Assembly (NCBI GenBank): GCA_031277315.1
Contig: JAITMP010000021.1
Location: forward strand, 1 to 64,000
Length of the DNA stretch: 64,000 nt
Reading direction: 5' to 3'
Source of the DNA: Zoogloeaceae bacterium
GTDB lineage: Bacteria; Pseudomonadota; Gammaproteobacteria; Burkholderiales; Rhodocyclaceae
The notes beneath the pieces were generated by a model, which was given only the letters and a program-made list of their open reading frames with translations, did not search any database and was not told the DNA's origin. Shown here piece after piece: positions 39,887 through 50,419 of this stretch (position 1 is the first letter of the stretch; the number at the start of each line of letters is the position of its first letter). Position numbers and translations under genes: made by a program.

Positions 39887-42800
39887 TCACAACACCGGCG
39901 CCAGCCAGCGTTCGGCTTCCGTCAGCGCCATGCCTTTGCGCTGGGCGTAGTCTTCAAGCTGGTCGCGGTCGATTTTGCTGACGGCGAAGTAGCGGGCGTC
40001 GGGGTGGGCGAGGTAGAAGCCGGATACCGAGGCCGCCGGATACATGGCGAAGGATTCGGTGAGGCGCATGTCGGCGCGCCGGGTGGCGTCAAGCAAGGCG
40101 AACAGCGGGCCCTTTTCAGTGTGATCGGGGCAGGCCGGGTAGCCGGCGGCGGGGCGGATGCCCTGATATTTTTCGTCGATCAGTTCTTTATTGGTGAGCG
40201 TTTCATCGGCGGCGTAGCCCCAGAACTCGCGCCGCACGCGCTGATGCAGATGCTCGGCAAAGGCTTCCGCCAAACGGTCGGCGAGCGCCTTGAGCATGAT
40301 CGCGCTGTAATCGTCGCCGTTGGCGGCGAACTGCGCCAGCTTGTGTTCGATACCGATGCCGGCGGTGACGGCGAACAGGCCGGCGTAATCCGCGGCGCCG
40401 GAATCCTTCGGCGCGACGAAATCGGACAGGCAATAGTTCGGCTTGCCTTCGGGACGAAGATGCTGCTGGCGCAGGTTATGCCAGGTCATCAGCGTCTGCG
40501 CGCGCGATGCGTCGGCGTAGAGTTCAACGTCGTCGCCGACGCTGTTGGCCGGAAAGAGGCCGAAGACGCCGTGCGCGGTGAGCCATTTTTCGGCGACGAT
40601 GCGCGCCAGCATGGCTTGACCGTCGGCGAAAACCTGACGCGCGGTTTCGCCCACTTTCGGATCATCGAGGATGGCCGGATACGGCCCGGCCAGATCCCAC
40701 ACCTGAAAGAACGGCGCCCAATCGAGGCAGGGCAGCAGCCGGGAAAGATCGTAGTCGCGCAGCGCCTGCGCGCCGAGCGTGTTCGGCTTCGGCGCCGCGC
40801 CGCCGGCGAACGGGTAACGGTTGGCGCGCGCCGCTTCGAGCGAAACGAGTTGCGCGCCTTTTTTTCCGGCATGCAGTTGGCGCACCTTGGCGTGATCGGC
40901 GGCGATTTCGGCGACGAAGTCGGCGCGCATCTGTTCCGAGAACAGCCGCGTGACGACGCCGACGGCGCGCGAGGCGTCCGGCACGTACACCGTGGCGCCG
41001 CTGTAATTGGGCGCGATCTTGATGGCGGTGTGGGCGCGCGAGGTGGTGGCGCCGCCGATCAGCAGCGGCAGCGCGTAGCCTTGGCGTTCCATTTCGGCGG
41101 CGACGTGGGTCATTTCCTCCAGCGAGGGCGTGATGAGGCCGGAGAGGCCGATCGCCTGCGCGCCGTGTTCTTTCGCCGCGTGCAGGATTTTTTCCGCCGG
41201 CACCATGACGCCGAGATCGACGATCTCGTAGCCGTTGCAGCCGAGCACGACGCCGACGATGTTCTTGCCGATGTCATGGACATCGCCCTTCACCGTGGCG
41301 ATGATGATCTTTCCCTTCGAGGCGGCGCCGGTGCGTTTTTTGTCTTCCTCGATGAAGGGGATGAGATGGGCGACGGCCTGTTTCATGACGCGCGCCGATT
41401 TCACCACCTGCGGCAGGAACATCTTGCCGGCGCCGAACAGATCGCCGACCCGGTTCATGCCGTCCATCAGCGGCCCTTCGATGACGTCGAGCGGGCGCGT
41501 CGATTCCAGCCGCGCCGCTTCGGTGTCCTCAACGATGTAATCGGTGATGCCCTTCACCAGCGCGTGGGCGAGGCGCTCGCGGACGGGCTGTTGACGCCAG
41601 GCCAGATCGGGCGCGGCTTCCTTCGCCGCGCCTTTCACGCCGGCGGCGATTTCGATCAGGCGCTCGCCGGCGTCGGGGCGGCGGTTGAGCACCACGTCTT
41701 CGACACGCTGGCGCAAGTCGGCGGGAATGTCTTCATACACGCCGAGCTGGCCGGCATTGACGATGCCCATGGTGAGGCCGGCGCGGATGGCGTGGTAGAG
41801 AAAAACGGTGTGGATGGCTTCGCGCACCGGATCGTTGCCGCGGAAGCTGAAACTGACGTTGGAAATGCCGCCGGAAATTTTCGCGCCGGGCAGGTGCTGC
41901 TTGATCCAGCGCGTCGCCTCGATGAAGTCGACAGCGTAATTGTCGTGCGTCTCGATGCCGGTGGCGATGGCGAAGACGTTGGGATCGAAGATGATGTCGC
42001 CGGGCGGAAAGCCGTTCCGCGTCAGCAGATCGTAGCTGCGCCGGCAGATCGAGGTCTTGCGCGCCAGCGTGTCGGCCTGGCCCTGCTCGTCGAAGGCCAT
42101 GACGATCACCGCCGCACCGTAGCGCCGGACTTTGCGCGCCTGTTCGAGAAATTTCTCCTCGCCTTCCTTGAGCGAAATCGAATTCACGATGCCCTTGCCC
42201 TGCATGCACTGCAAACTGGCTTCGAGCACCTCCCACTTCGAGGAGTCGATCATCACCGGCACGCGCGCGATGTCCGGCTCGACGGCGATCAGGTTGAGGA
42301 ATTTCACCATCGCCGCCCGCGAATCGAGCATCGCTTCATCCAGATTGATGTCGATGATCTGTGCGCCGGCTTCGACCTGCGCGCGCGCCACGGCGACGGC
42401 TTCGGTGAACTGGTCGCCGAGGATGAGGCGGGCGAAAGCCTTCGAGCCGGTGACGTTGGTGCGCTCGCCGACGTTCGCAAAGAGCGACGATGCGTCGATG
42501 ACGAGCGGCTCCAGCCCGGCCAGACGCAAGGACAAATCCGCCGGCGCCGGACGGCGCGGCGCGATGCCTTCGAGCGCCCTGGCGATGGCGGCAATGTGCG
42601 CCGGCGTGGTGCCGCAGCAGCCGCCGGCGATGTTGAGCAGGCCGTGCCGCGCCCAGTCGGCCAGTTCGCCCGCCAGCATCTCCGGCGTCTCGTCGTAGCC
42701 GGACGGCGCGAGCGGATTCGGCAGCCCCGCGTTCGGGTGGGCCGAGACGCCGCAGTCGGCCAGCCGCGCCAGTTCCTCGACGTATTGGCGCAGTTCCTTC

Positions 42801-43549
42801 GCGCCGAGCGCGCAATTCAGGCCGAAGCTGAGCGGCTGCGCGTGGCGCAGCGAATTCCAGAGCGCCTCCGTCGTCTGACCGGAAAGCGTGCGGCCGGAAG
42901 CGTCGGTGATGGTGCCGGAAATCATGATCGGCAGCCGCTGGCCGACGGCATCGAAATGCGTTTCGATGGCGAACAGCGCCGCCTTGGCGTTGAGCGTGTC
43001 GAAAATCGTTTCCACCAGAATCAGATCCGCGCCGCCGTCGCAGAGGCCGCGCACGGCCTCCGTGTAAGCCGTCACCAGTTCGGCGAAGGTGACGTTGCGG
43101 AAGCCGGGGTCGTTGACATCGGGCGAGATCGAGGCGGTGCGCGAAGTCGGCCCCAGCACGCCGGCGACGAAGCGCGGCTTCTCCGGCGTCGAATGCGCGT
43201 CGGCGGCTTGCCGCGCCAGCTTCGCCCCGGCCAGATTCAGTTCGTAAGCGAGGGCTTCGAGGCCGTAGTCGGCCTGCGAAATCGACGTGGCGTTGAAAGT
43301 GTTGGTTTCAATGATGTCGGCGCCGGCGGCGAGATATTCGGTATGAATGGCGCCGATCAGTTCCGGCTTCGTCAGCAGCAGCAGATCGTTGTTGCCCTTC
43401 AACTCCCGCGCGTGACCGGCGAAGCGCGCGCCGCGATAATCGGCTTCCGTCAGCGCATGGCGCTGGATCATGGTGCCCATCGCGCCATCGAGAATCAGGA
43501 TGCGTTGGGCGAGAAGACTGTGAAGTAATGCGCTGTGATCGGGCTGCAT
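39887..43549 (-). CDS. metH: Cobalamin-dependent methionine synthase MetH
   Basis: Full-length four-module enzyme (1220 aa) transferring methyl from 5-methyl-THF to homocysteine through cobalamin. The homocysteine domain opens [15 protein letters not shown] and ends with the zinc Cys pair in [11 protein letters not shown] (about residue 311). The folate domain has [17 protein letters not shown]. The B12 domain carries DVHDIGKN with the axial His (about residue 755). The C-terminal activation domain has [15 protein letters not shown]. No cobalamin riboswitch is visible upstream. An unbroken antisense frame spans nearly the whole gene but is a composition artefact. Confidence 0.97.
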   Translation of the reverse strand: MQPDHSALLHSLLAQRILILDGAMGTMIQRHALTEADYRGARFAGHARELKGNNDLLLLTKPELIGAIHTEYLAAGADIIETNTFNATSISQADYGLEALAYELNLAGAKLARQAADAHSTPEKPRFVAGVLGPTSRTASISPDVNDPGFRNVTFAELVTAYTEAVRGLCDGGADLILVETIFDTLNAKAALFAIETHFDAVGQRLPIMISGTITDASGRTLSGQTTEALWNSLRHAQPLSFGLNCALGAKELRQYVEELARLADCGVSAHPNAGLPNPLAPSGYDETPEMLAGELADWARHGLLNIAGGCCGTTPAHIAAIARALEGIAPRRPAPADLSLRLAGLEPLVIDASSLFANVGERTNVTGSKAFARLILGDQFTEAVAVARAQVEAGAQIIDINLDEAMLDSRAAMVKFLNLIAVEPDIARVPVMIDSSKWEVLEASLQCMQGKGIVNSISLKEGEEKFLEQARKVRRYGAAVIVMAFDEQGQADTLARKTSICRRSYDLLTRNGFPPGDIIFDPNVFAIATGIETHDNYAVDFIEATRWIKQHLPGAKISGGISNVSFSFRGNDPVREAIHTVFLYHAIRAGLTMGIVNAGQLGVYEDIPADLRQRVEDVVLNRRPDAGERLIEIAAGVKGAAKEAAPDLAWRQQPVRERLAHALVKGITDYIVEDTEAARLESTRPLDVIEGPLMDGMNRVGDLFGAGKMFLPQVVKSARVMKQAVAHLIPFIEEDKKRTGAASKGKIIIATVKGDVHDIGKNIVGVVLGCNGYEIVDLGVMVPAEKILHAAKEHGAQAIGLSGLITPSLEEMTHVAAEMERQGYALPLLIGGATTSRAHTAIKIAPNYSGATVYVPDASRAVGVVTRLFSEQMRADFVAEIAADHAKVRQLHAGKKGAQLVSLEAARANRYPFAGGAAPKPNTLGAQALRDYDLSRLLPCLDWAPFFQVWDLAGPYPAILDDPKVGETARQVFADGQAMLARIVAEKWLTAHGVFGLFPANSVGDDVELYADASRAQTLMTWHNLRQQHLRPEGKPNYCLSDFVAPKDSGAADYAGLFAVTAGIGIEHKLAQFAANGDDYSAIMLKALADRLAEAFAEHLHQRVRREFWGYAADETLTNKELIDEKYQGIRPAAGYPACPDHTEKGPLFALLDATRRADMRLTESFAMYPAASVSGFYLAHPDARYFAVSKIDRDQLEDYAQRKGMALTEAERWLAPVL

Positions 43550-43621
43550 GGCGGTCGAAATGGAAATAAAGAGTAAAGATTATCCGAGCTTCAGGTACAG
43601 CGTTGTTGCGGCGTCGGCAAG

Positions 43622-43756
43622 CTAATAAACGGGCAGCGATTCCGATGCGCCTTGTTCGGACATGCCAGATAAATCCGGCACGCCGATGACCCGGACTCGA
43701 TCTCCTGCGGCGATCTTGCATCCGTTCCGATCCTTCGGTGGCAAGGGATATTTCAT
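43622..43756 (-). CDS. Short ORF (44 aa), probably a truncated gene remnant
   Basis: Between topB and metH the minus strand encodes MKYPLPPKDRNGCKIAAGDR, then VRVIGVPDLSGM and stops after SLPVY. The pattern (hydrophilic start, Gly-Asp-x-Val-x-Val-x-Gly strand, Pro-Asp-Leu) looks like the N-terminus of a longer small-beta-barrel-like hypothetical protein that I vaguely recognise but cannot name; the rest is missing after a TAG. It is either a decayed gene or a real microprotein. The remainder of the 43550-43821 spacer shows nothing else. Confidence 0.45.
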   Translation of the reverse strand: MKYPLPPKDRNGCKIAAGDRVRVIGVPDLSGMSEQGASESLPVY

Positions 43757-43821
43757 GGCGGCCTAACGAAGCCCTTGTAGCCCAAGTCAAGCGGCGGAGA
43801 AAGTTTGCGCCGGAAAGCAGA

Positions 43822-46374
43822 TCATGCCGCCGTTTTTCTGGCGGTTTTTTTCTTTGCGGGTGTTTTTGCCGTTGTTTTCCGGGCGGGTTTGGCCGGCGGG
43901 CTTGCGCCGGCGTCGGCTGCGGCGGTTTTTTTGGGCGCGCGCGGCTCGAATTCAAAGCTGACTTTGCCGTCGCCGCCTTTGACGAGGTAGGCGGAGAACT
44001 TACGGCGCGTTTTGTTGGAAATGAAATTTTTGAGCAGATCGGTGCGTCCGCCGGCGAGCAGCTTGCTCATCTGCTCGCGCTCGATCGGCTGTTGCAGGAT
44101 GATCTTGCCGGAGCGGAAATCGCAGGTCTTCGCCGCGCCGACGGCTTTTTCGCACACGTAAGCCATGCCGTGTTCATAGACGCTGCCGCCGCACTTCGGG
44201 CACTTGCCGAGCGGCGTCTGTTCGCTGAAGTCCACCGCTTCGGCTTCGCCTTCGCCCGCGCCGCCCTGGCCGAAATCGAATTCCGGCTGGTGCTCGGCGT
44301 TGAGCCGGATCATGGCGGCGAAGGGCCGTCCCATCTTGCTGCGGAAACCGGAAAGCGGGCCGACGCGGCCCTTGGCGAGCAATTCGTCGAGTTCTTCCGG
44401 TTCGTACTGACGGCCGGCGACGACTTTCCAGAGCGCGTAGTCGCATTTCTTGCACTGGAATTTTTTGTAGTTCTCCTGAATCACGCTGCCGCACTTCGGG
44501 CAAGGCTGGGTCAGGGTGCTGAAAACTTCCTCGGGGATTTCTCCGTGCTTGATGCGGTCCACCATTTCGCGCGTCTGTTCGACGATGTGGTTCATGAATT
44601 CGTCGCGGTCGAGCGCGCCTTGCTCCATCTGCTTGAGCTGGTATTCCCAGTGGCCGGTGAGTTCGGGCGAATGCAGTTCGTCGACGCCGAGCGTGGACAG
44701 GGCGACCATCAGCGAGAAGGCTTTCGCCGCCGGTTGCAGTTCGCGGCCGTTGCGGTGCACGTACTCTTCCAGAATCAGTCCTTCGATGGTGGCGGCGCGC
44801 GTGGCCGGCGTGCCGAGGCCGCGCGCTGACATGGCTTCGCGCAGTTCTTCTTCCTCCACCAGCTTGCCCGCGCCTTCCATCGCCGTGAGCAAGGTGGCTT
44901 CCGTGAAGCGCGCCGGCGGCCGTGTCTGGCTGGCCTTGACGTCGACATCGTTGGCCCAGACCCGCTCATTCGGCTTGATCGGAACCAGACTCGGCGTTTC
45001 ATCATCGCCGCGCGCTTCCTTGCCGTAGATGGCGAGCCAGCCCGGCGCGACCAGCACCTTGCCTTCGGATTTGAAGGCTTCGCCTTCGACGCGGGTGATG
45101 CGCGTGGTGACGTTGTATTCCGCCGCCGGGAAAAAGACGGCGAGAAAGCGCCGCGTCACCAGATCGTAGAGCTTCTGTTCGGCTTCGGAGAGATGCTTGG
45201 GTTCCGCGCCGGTGGGGATGATGGCGAAGTGGTCGGAAACCTTGGCATTGTTGAAAATGCGCTTGTTCGGATGCGCCCAGCCGCCTTTCAGGATCTGGCC
45301 GGCGAAGGGGGCGTAAGGCGTGCCGGAAAAGCTTTTCAGCGTTTCCTTCACGGTGCCGATGTAATCCTCCGGCAGATAGCGCGAATCGGTGCGCGGATAA
45401 GTCAGCGCCTTGTGTTTTTCGTACAGCGTCTGCGCCAGGGAAAGCGTGGTCTTGGCGGAAAAACCGAAGCGGCCATTGGCTTCGCGCTGGAGCGAGGTGA
45501 GGTCGAACAGCAGCGGCGAGAGCTGGCTCGTCGGCTTGCTTTCTTCCTCGACGAGGCCGTGCTTGCCGAGGCATTTCTTGCGCAGGGCTTCGGCTTTTTC
45601 GAGATTCCACAGCCGTTCCGGTTTCAGGTGCTCGTCGTCGGACTTGGTGAATTTCTCGTCGAACCAGCGGCCGCGATAAGCGCCGGCGACGGCGGCGAAT
45701 TCGGCTTCGACTTCCCAGTAATCGCGCGGCCGGAAGGCGCGGATGCGCTCCTCGCGCTCGACCAGAATCGCCAGCGTCGGCGTCTGCACGCGGCCGACCG
45801 GCGTTTTGTAGAAGCCGCCTTCCTGCGAATTGAAGGCCGTCATGGCGCGGGTGCCGTTGATGCCGATCAGCCAGTCGGCTTCGGAGCGGCAGCGGGCGGC
45901 GTCGGCCAGCGGGCGCATTTCCTTGTCGGTGCGCAGATGCGCGAAGCCTTCGCGGATCGCGCCTTGCGTCATCGACTGAAGCCACAGGCGGCGCACCGGC
46001 TTGCTGGCCCCGGCGTGCTGGACCAGATAGCGGAAGATCAATTCGCCTTCGCGCCCCGCGTCGCAGGCGTTGATGAGGCCGCTGACATCCTTGCGCTTCA
46101 TGAGCCGGGTCAGGAGTTTCAGGCGCTCTGCGGTTCTCTCGATCGGGTTCAGCGTGAAATGCGGCGGAATCACCGGCAGATGGGTGAAAGACCATTTGCC
46201 GCGCTTGACTTCGTATTCCTCCGGCACGGCCAGTTCCAGCAGATGGCCGATCGCCGACGACAGCACGTAGTCGTCGCTCTCGAAATATTCGCCCTTCTTG
46301 GTGAAACCGCCCAGCGCCCGGGCGATGTCCTGGGCGACGGAAGGTTTCTCGGCGATGATGAGTTGTTTGCTCAT
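43822..46374 (-). CDS. topB: DNA topoisomerase III
   Basis: An 850-residue type IA topoisomerase. It opens MSKQLIIAEKPSVAQDIARAL (TOPRIM domain) and has the catalytic Tyr in LTYPRTDSRYLP. The C-terminal part holds zinc-finger repeats, CPKCGSVIQ with CKKC, and CPKCGGSVYEHGMAYVC. It ends in a Lys/Ala/Pro-rich tail (KPARKTTAKTPAKKKTARK) for nonspecific DNA contact. The gene relaxes negative supercoils and decatenates. TopB next to dprA is common in Betaproteobacteria. Confidence 0.94.
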   Translation of the reverse strand: MSKQLIIAEKPSVAQDIARALGGFTKKGEYFESDDYVLSSAIGHLLELAVPEEYEVKRGKWSFTHLPVIPPHFTLNPIERTAERLKLLTRLMKRKDVSGLINACDAGREGELIFRYLVQHAGASKPVRRLWLQSMTQGAIREGFAHLRTDKEMRPLADAARCRSEADWLIGINGTRAMTAFNSQEGGFYKTPVGRVQTPTLAILVEREERIRAFRPRDYWEVEAEFAAVAGAYRGRWFDEKFTKSDDEHLKPERLWNLEKAEALRKKCLGKHGLVEEESKPTSQLSPLLFDLTSLQREANGRFGFSAKTTLSLAQTLYEKHKALTYPRTDSRYLPEDYIGTVKETLKSFSGTPYAPFAGQILKGGWAHPNKRIFNNAKVSDHFAIIPTGAEPKHLSEAEQKLYDLVTRRFLAVFFPAAEYNVTTRITRVEGEAFKSEGKVLVAPGWLAIYGKEARGDDETPSLVPIKPNERVWANDVDVKASQTRPPARFTEATLLTAMEGAGKLVEEEELREAMSARGLGTPATRAATIEGLILEEYVHRNGRELQPAAKAFSLMVALSTLGVDELHSPELTGHWEYQLKQMEQGALDRDEFMNHIVEQTREMVDRIKHGEIPEEVFSTLTQPCPKCGSVIQENYKKFQCKKCDYALWKVVAGRQYEPEELDELLAKGRVGPLSGFRSKMGRPFAAMIRLNAEHQPEFDFGQGGAGEGEAEAVDFSEQTPLGKCPKCGGSVYEHGMAYVCEKAVGAAKTCDFRSGKIILQQPIEREQMSKLLAGGRTDLLKNFISNKTRRKFSAYLVKGGDGKVSFEFEPRAPKKTAAADAGASPPAKPARKTTAKTPAKKKTARKTAA

Positions 46375-46453
46375 GCGGTTCGGCGGCGCGCGGCGCGACC
46401 GTCAGCGTGGAAAGGGCAGGATGATAAGGACTGCGCCACGGACTGGCAAGCAA

Positions 46454-47569
46454 TCATGGGCCGATGCGCTGGAAGCGTCCCCCCGGCAGGGCGGCGATTC
46501 TGCCGTCGAGTTCCATCCGCAAGAGAAGGGCGTAGAGCTTTTCGGCCGTCAAACCGGAGCGCTGGGACAAGCCATCCATGTCGCAGGCGTCGTAGCCGAG
46601 GCAGGCGAGCAGCTTCGCCGCTTCGGCATCGGGCGGTGGTGCGGCGTCCGGCGGCGCTTCCGCCGTTTCTGCCGTTTCCGCCGCCGGAAGGCCGAGTTCC
46701 TCCAGAATGTCGCGGGCGTCGTCGACCAGCTTGGCGCCCTGTTTGATGAGCTTGTGGCAGCCCTTCGAGAGCGGCGAGTGGATCGAGCCGGGGATGGCGA
46801 AGACATCGCGCCCCTGTTCGCCGGCGAGTCTGGCCGTAATCAGCGAGCCGCTGCGCTCCGCCGCCTCGGCGACCAGACAGCCGCGCGCCAGACCGGAAAT
46901 GATGCGGTTGCGGCGCGGAAAATTCTCTCTCAGGGCCGGCGCGCCGAGCGGAAATTCGCTGACGAGCGCGCCTTTTTCCGCGATTTGATGCGCCAGCGAC
47001 TGATTGCGCGCCGGGTAGATGCGGTCGATGCCGGTGCCGATGACGGCGATGGTGGAGCCTTTGCCGCGCAGCCCGCCCCTATGCGCGGCGGCGTCGATGC
47101 CGAGCGCCATGCCGCTGATGATGGTCAGCCCCGCCTCGGCCAGCGCGGCGGCGAAGGCTTCGGCATTGGCTTCTCCCTGTGGTGTGGCGTTGCGCGAACC
47201 GACGATGGCGATGGCGGGCGCGTTGAGCAGCGCCACGCGGCCTTTGACGTAAAGCACCGTCGGCGGGTCAGGCGTATCGAGCAGGCGCCGGGGATAAGCG
47301 GCATCGGCCAGCGTCAGGATGGCGTTGCCCGGTTCGGCGGCCCAGGCGAGCGCCGCCGCGACCGCATCCCGCGCGTTTTCACTCTCGTTATAGGAACGCA
47401 GTTGTTCCGCCTGCTTGAGGGAAATCACCTGCCCCAGCGCGGCGGGGCTGGCGGTGAAAATCTGCTCGGGCAGGCCGAAGGCGGCGAGCAGCTTGCGCTG
47501 CGACTCGCCGCCGATGCCCGGCGTCAGCGTCAGGCGCAGCCAGGCGGCAAGTTCGCTGTTCGCCGGCAC
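46454..47569 (-). CDS. dprA: DNA-processing protein DprA
   Basis: A 371-residue protein that loads RecA on incoming single-stranded DNA during natural transformation. The Rossmann core has AIVGSRNATPQGEANAEAF and SGMALGIDAAAHRG, with FPRRNRIISGLARG following. The C-terminal winged-helix domain is present (LACLGYDACDMDGLSQRSG onwards). Start codon is GTG at 47569. Presence of dprA suggests but does not prove competence. Confidence 0.94.
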   Translation of the reverse strand: MPANSELAAWLRLTLTPGIGGESQRKLLAAFGLPEQIFTASPAALGQVISLKQAEQLRSYNESENARDAVAAALAWAAEPGNAILTLADAAYPRRLLDTPDPPTVLYVKGRVALLNAPAIAIVGSRNATPQGEANAEAFAAALAEAGLTIISGMALGIDAAAHRGGLRGKGSTIAVIGTGIDRIYPARNQSLAHQIAEKGALVSEFPLGAPALRENFPRRNRIISGLARGCLVAEAAERSGSLITARLAGEQGRDVFAIPGSIHSPLSKGCHKLIKQGAKLVDDARDILEELGLPAAETAETAEAPPDAAPPPDAEAAKLLACLGYDACDMDGLSQRSGLTAEKLYALLLRMELDGRIAALPGGRFQRIGP

Positions 47570-47570
47570 T

Positions 47571-47590
47571 GGGCAATTGTGGGTAATTGG
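47571..47590. repeat. 10-nt imperfect tandem repeat just upstream of dprA
   Basis: GGGCAATTGT is followed by GGGTAATTGG (8 of 10 identical), directly before the GTG start of dprA and after the LysM gene. Confidence 0.5.
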
Positions 47591-47622
47591 GTGATCGGGC
47601 GGAGGAATGGAGAGGGCGGCGC

Positions 47623-48651
47623 TTACGGGTTGCGCACGATGTCGGTAACGATCACCGGGCGCGTGGCGGTCATCACCAGCGCGTAGGAAATGCGGTCGAA
47701 GACGCGGAAGACGAACGCCAGGCCATATTGTTCGGCGGGCAACTGGATGTCGGTGACTTCCTCGCCTTCGCGGTAAACGCGCTTGCCGCCATTGCGGTAG
47801 ATGGCCAGCACGTGGCCGATTTCAAGGCCGTCCCGGCTGCCGCGATTCAGGGTCACGATGGAATGGACGCCGGTTTCTTTCACGCCGCCGTAGATGGCGG
47901 CAATCTGGCCCCGCACCTGCTCGTCGGGGGCGTGCGGCACGTATTGCACGATATCCATCGGCGGCGCCGGCAGCAGCCGGTCGCCGGCGCCGATTTCCCG
48001 CACCGCAGTGGTGATGTTCACCGTGGCCGGCTCGCCCTCGGCGGCGAGGGTTGCCGTGCCGAGATAAAAAGCCTCGTGGCCGAGCACCTCGCCGGTTTCG
48101 GGATCGAACACCGGCTTGGTCGGACGGAAGACCTGCCAAACCGGATCGCGCTGGTCTCCGCGTTGCAGCCCGCTCACATAGGCGCGTTCGTTCACGCCGA
48201 CGTAGAGGCGGTCTTCCGGCGTGGCGACGATTTTCGGCGCGCCCTGCAAGCCGTCTTCTTCCATGACGAGCGGTTGGGACAGGAACGGCTCGATGGCGCT
48301 TTGCGGAATGCTGGGGATGGCCAGCGCGAGCTGCTCGGCGTGGATCGAAGGTTCGGCCTTCGCGTTCTGCCGGACGCGCAAGCGCGGATTGAGGCCGCTG
48401 CGGTCGAGCACCAGCACCTGGCCCGGATAAATGCGATGCGGATTTTTGATCTGGCTCTTGTTCATGCCCCACAATTCCGGCCAGCGGTAGGGTTCCTTGA
48501 GGAACTTGCCGGAAATCGCCCACAGCGTGTCGCCCCGCACGACGGTGTGTGAATCGGGCGCGTTGTCGGCGAGCTGGAGCGGCTTGACGTTTTGCGCCAG
48601 CGCCAGACTGGCCGAGAAACTCAGAAGCAGCGCGGATATAATGCGAATCAT
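47623..48651 (-). CDS. Secreted LysM-domain protein
   Basis: A 342-residue exported protein. The signal peptide is MIRIISALLLSFSASLALAQ. One LysM peptidoglycan-binding domain follows (HTVVRGDTLWAISGKFL through RIYPGQVLVLD, about residues 35-85). The remaining 250 residues have no motif I know. Such proteins sit upstream of dprA in many Betaproteobacteria. An ATG six codons upstream (48669) is an alternative start. Divergent from def. Confidence 0.9.
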   Translation of the reverse strand: MIRIISALLLSFSASLALAQNVKPLQLADNAPDSHTVVRGDTLWAISGKFLKEPYRWPELWGMNKSQIKNPHRIYPGQVLVLDRSGLNPRLRVRQNAKAEPSIHAEQLALAIPSIPQSAIEPFLSQPLVMEEDGLQGAPKIVATPEDRLYVGVNERAYVSGLQRGDQRDPVWQVFRPTKPVFDPETGEVLGHEAFYLGTATLAAEGEPATVNITTAVREIGAGDRLLPAPPMDIVQYVPHAPDEQVRGQIAAIYGGVKETGVHSIVTLNRGSRDGLEIGHVLAIYRNGGKRVYREGEEVTDIQLPAEQYGLAFVFRVFDRISYALVMTATRPVIVTDIVRNP

Positions 48652-48782
48652 CGTCTTGGCCTCGTTCATGTGAGGTTCCCCGACAGGGGCTTGGAATCTT
48701 TCATGAGTCTAGCATAGCAATTTCGACTTTTACGGGTTCGCATTAATTGTCGGGCCTAATCGAGTGAATTTTATATACTTTT

Positions 48783-49286
48783 ATGGCGCTCTTGCCCATC
48801 CTCCGCTACCCTGATCCGCGTCTGCACAAGCAGGCGGCGCCCGTGGCGCGGGTCGATGACGCCCTCCGCGCGCTGATCGCCGACATGGCGGAAACCATGT
48901 ACGAGGCGCCCGGCATCGGTCTGGCGGCAACGCAGGTGAATGTGCATCAGCGCGTCGTCGTCATTGACGTTTCCGAGGATAAGTCGGCGCTGCTCGTCCT
49001 CATCAACCCGGACATTCTCGAACGCAGCGGCGAGCAGGTGTATGAGGAAGGCTGCCTCTCGGTGCCCGGCGTCTATGAAAAAGTGACCCGCAGCGAATAC
49101 GTCAGGGTGCGCGCCCTCGACGCGCAAGGCGAGCCGTTTACGCTGGAAGCCGATGGCGTGCTGGCGGTGTGCATTCAGCATGAAATCGATCATCTTGACG
49201 GCAAGGTTTTCGTCGAGCATCTCTCCCAGCTCAAGCAAAGCCGCATCAAGGCCCGGCTCGCCAAACAGGCGCGCATTACGGCCTGA
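48783..49286 (+). CDS. def: Peptide deformylase
   Basis: A 167-residue metallo-enzyme that removes the N-formyl group from nascent proteins. All three motifs are present: GIGLAATQV (about residue 44), EEGCLSVPG with the Cys ligand and QHEIDHLDG with the two His ligands. It starts [14 protein letters not shown]. No clear ribosome-binding site precedes the ATG; a TATACT at 48773-48778 is only 4 nt upstream, so a leaderless transcript is possible. Paired with fmt as usual. Confidence 0.96.
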   Translation: MALLPILRYPDPRLHKQAAPVARVDDALRALIADMAETMYEAPGIGLAATQVNVHQRVVVIDVSEDKSALLVLINPDILERSGEQVYEEGCLSVPGVYEKVTRSEYVRVRALDAQGEPFTLEADGVLAVCIQHEIDHLDGKVFVEHLSQLKQSRIKARLAKQARITA

Positions 49287-49341
49287 TGAAACGGGACGCC
49301 AGCATGGATGAATCGCCATGCCGTCCGTCGGGGAGGGGCTG

Positions 49342-50301
49342 ATGCGCGTCGTGTTTGCCGGCACGCCCGAATTCGCCGCCCAGGCCCTGGCTTCCATCCT
49401 GGCCGCCGGCCATGCCGTGCCGTTAGTGCTCACTCAGCCGGATCGCCCCGCCGGGCGTGGCATGAATCAGCAGGCCAGCGCGGTAAAACAGCTTGCCTCG
49501 CAGCACGGCCTGTCCCTGCATCAACCGTCTTCCCTGAAATCCGAAGCGGAGCGCGCGCCGATTCTGGCGGCGCAGCCCGACGTGATGGTGGTGGCGGCTT
49601 ACGGCCTCATCCTGCCGCAAGCCGTGCTGGACATGCCGCGTCTGGGCTGCCTGAACATCCATGCTTCGCTGCTGCCGCGCTGGCGCGGCGCGGCGCCCAT
49701 TCAGCGGGCGATTCTGGCCGGGGACAGCGAAACCGGCGTCACCCTCATGCGTATGGAAGCCGGGCTGGATACCGGGCCGATGCTGCTCAAGGAAAGCCTG
49801 CCCATCGCCGCCGCCGACACGGCCGGCGTCTTGCACGACAAGCTGGCCGGACTCGGCGCGCGCCTGATCGTCGAAGCCTTGCCCAGACTGGCGCGGGGCG
49901 AACTGCCCGATGTCAGCCAGCCAGCGGCCGGCATCACGTACACCGCCAAGCTGGACAAGGCCGAAGCCGCGCTCGACTGGCGTCAATCCGCCGCGCAACT
50001 GGATCGCGCCGTGCGGGCATTCAATCCTTTCCCCGGCGCGACGGCGCGGCTTGGCGGAGAGTCTGGCGGAGAACTTGGCGGCGAGCGGGTCAAAATCTGG
50101 GCGGCGACGCCCGTCGCGCATGCCGGCGAAGCCGGCCGCATTCTGTCGGCGGATGATGGCGGCATCGTTGTCGCCTGCGGCGAAGGCGGGCTGCGCCTGA
50201 CGGAACTGCAAAAAGCCGGTGGCCGCCGTTTGCCGGCAGCCGATTTTCTGCGCGGTTTTCCGCTTCGGCCCGGACAGCGCTTTGCCGTGACGGCGGAATA
50301 A
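49342..50301 (+). CDS. fmt: Methionyl-tRNA formyltransferase
   Basis: A 319-residue enzyme formylating initiator Met-tRNA. It opens [20 protein letters not shown], has the folate-binding [16 protein letters not shown] and [10 protein letters not shown], and a C-terminal OB fold. The ATG at 49342 follows GGGGAGGGG; an in-frame ATG eight codons upstream is less likely. Within the C-terminal domain a 12-nt tandem repeat encodes [12 protein letters not shown], a loop I do not recall in other Fmt proteins. Confidence 0.95.
   Translation: MRVVFAGTPEFAAQALASILAAGHAVPLVLTQPDRPAGRGMNQQASAVKQLASQHGLSLHQPSSLKSEAERAPILAAQPDVMVVAAYGLILPQAVLDMPRLGCLNIHASLLPRWRGAAPIQRAILAGDSETGVTLMRMEAGLDTGPMLLKESLPIAAADTAGVLHDKLAGLGARLIVEALPRLARGELPDVSQPAAGITYTAKLDKAEAALDWRQSAAQLDRAVRAFNPFPGATARLGGESGGELGGERVKIWAATPVAHAGEAGRILSADDGGIVVACGEGGLRLTELQKAGGRRLPAADFLRGFPLRPGQRFAVTAE
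50053..50088 (+). repeat. 12-nt tandem repeat x3 inside fmt
   Basis: Three adjacent 12-nt units (50053-50064, 50065-50076, 50077-50088), each beginning GGCGG, encode Gly-Gly-Glu-Ser/Leu/Arg. The reading frame is kept. Confidence 0.85.
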
Positions 50302-50419
50302 AATCAGCGCCCGCGCCAAGAGCGCGGAGAATACGCGGGGAACGAATTTGAATTTTCCGTTTTCCACCCCATCTAAGAACAGGCGCTAACCCCTGTCTTT
50401 TTACTGGAGACGACAACCT

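Noticed and set aside
39869..43528. A 1219-codon open frame antisense to metH
   Set aside because: It has no start context, no recognisable domain and a His/Gln/Arg-rich, low-complexity translation typical of the opposite strand of GC-rich genes. metH on the other strand is unmistakable. The same applies to long antisense frames over trkH, gyrB, ntrX, ntrY, topB and recA.
43550..43821. Possible cobalamin or SAM riboswitch upstream of metH
   Set aside because: I looked for a B12-box-like or SAM-type conserved core and found none; the spacer instead contains a short ORF.
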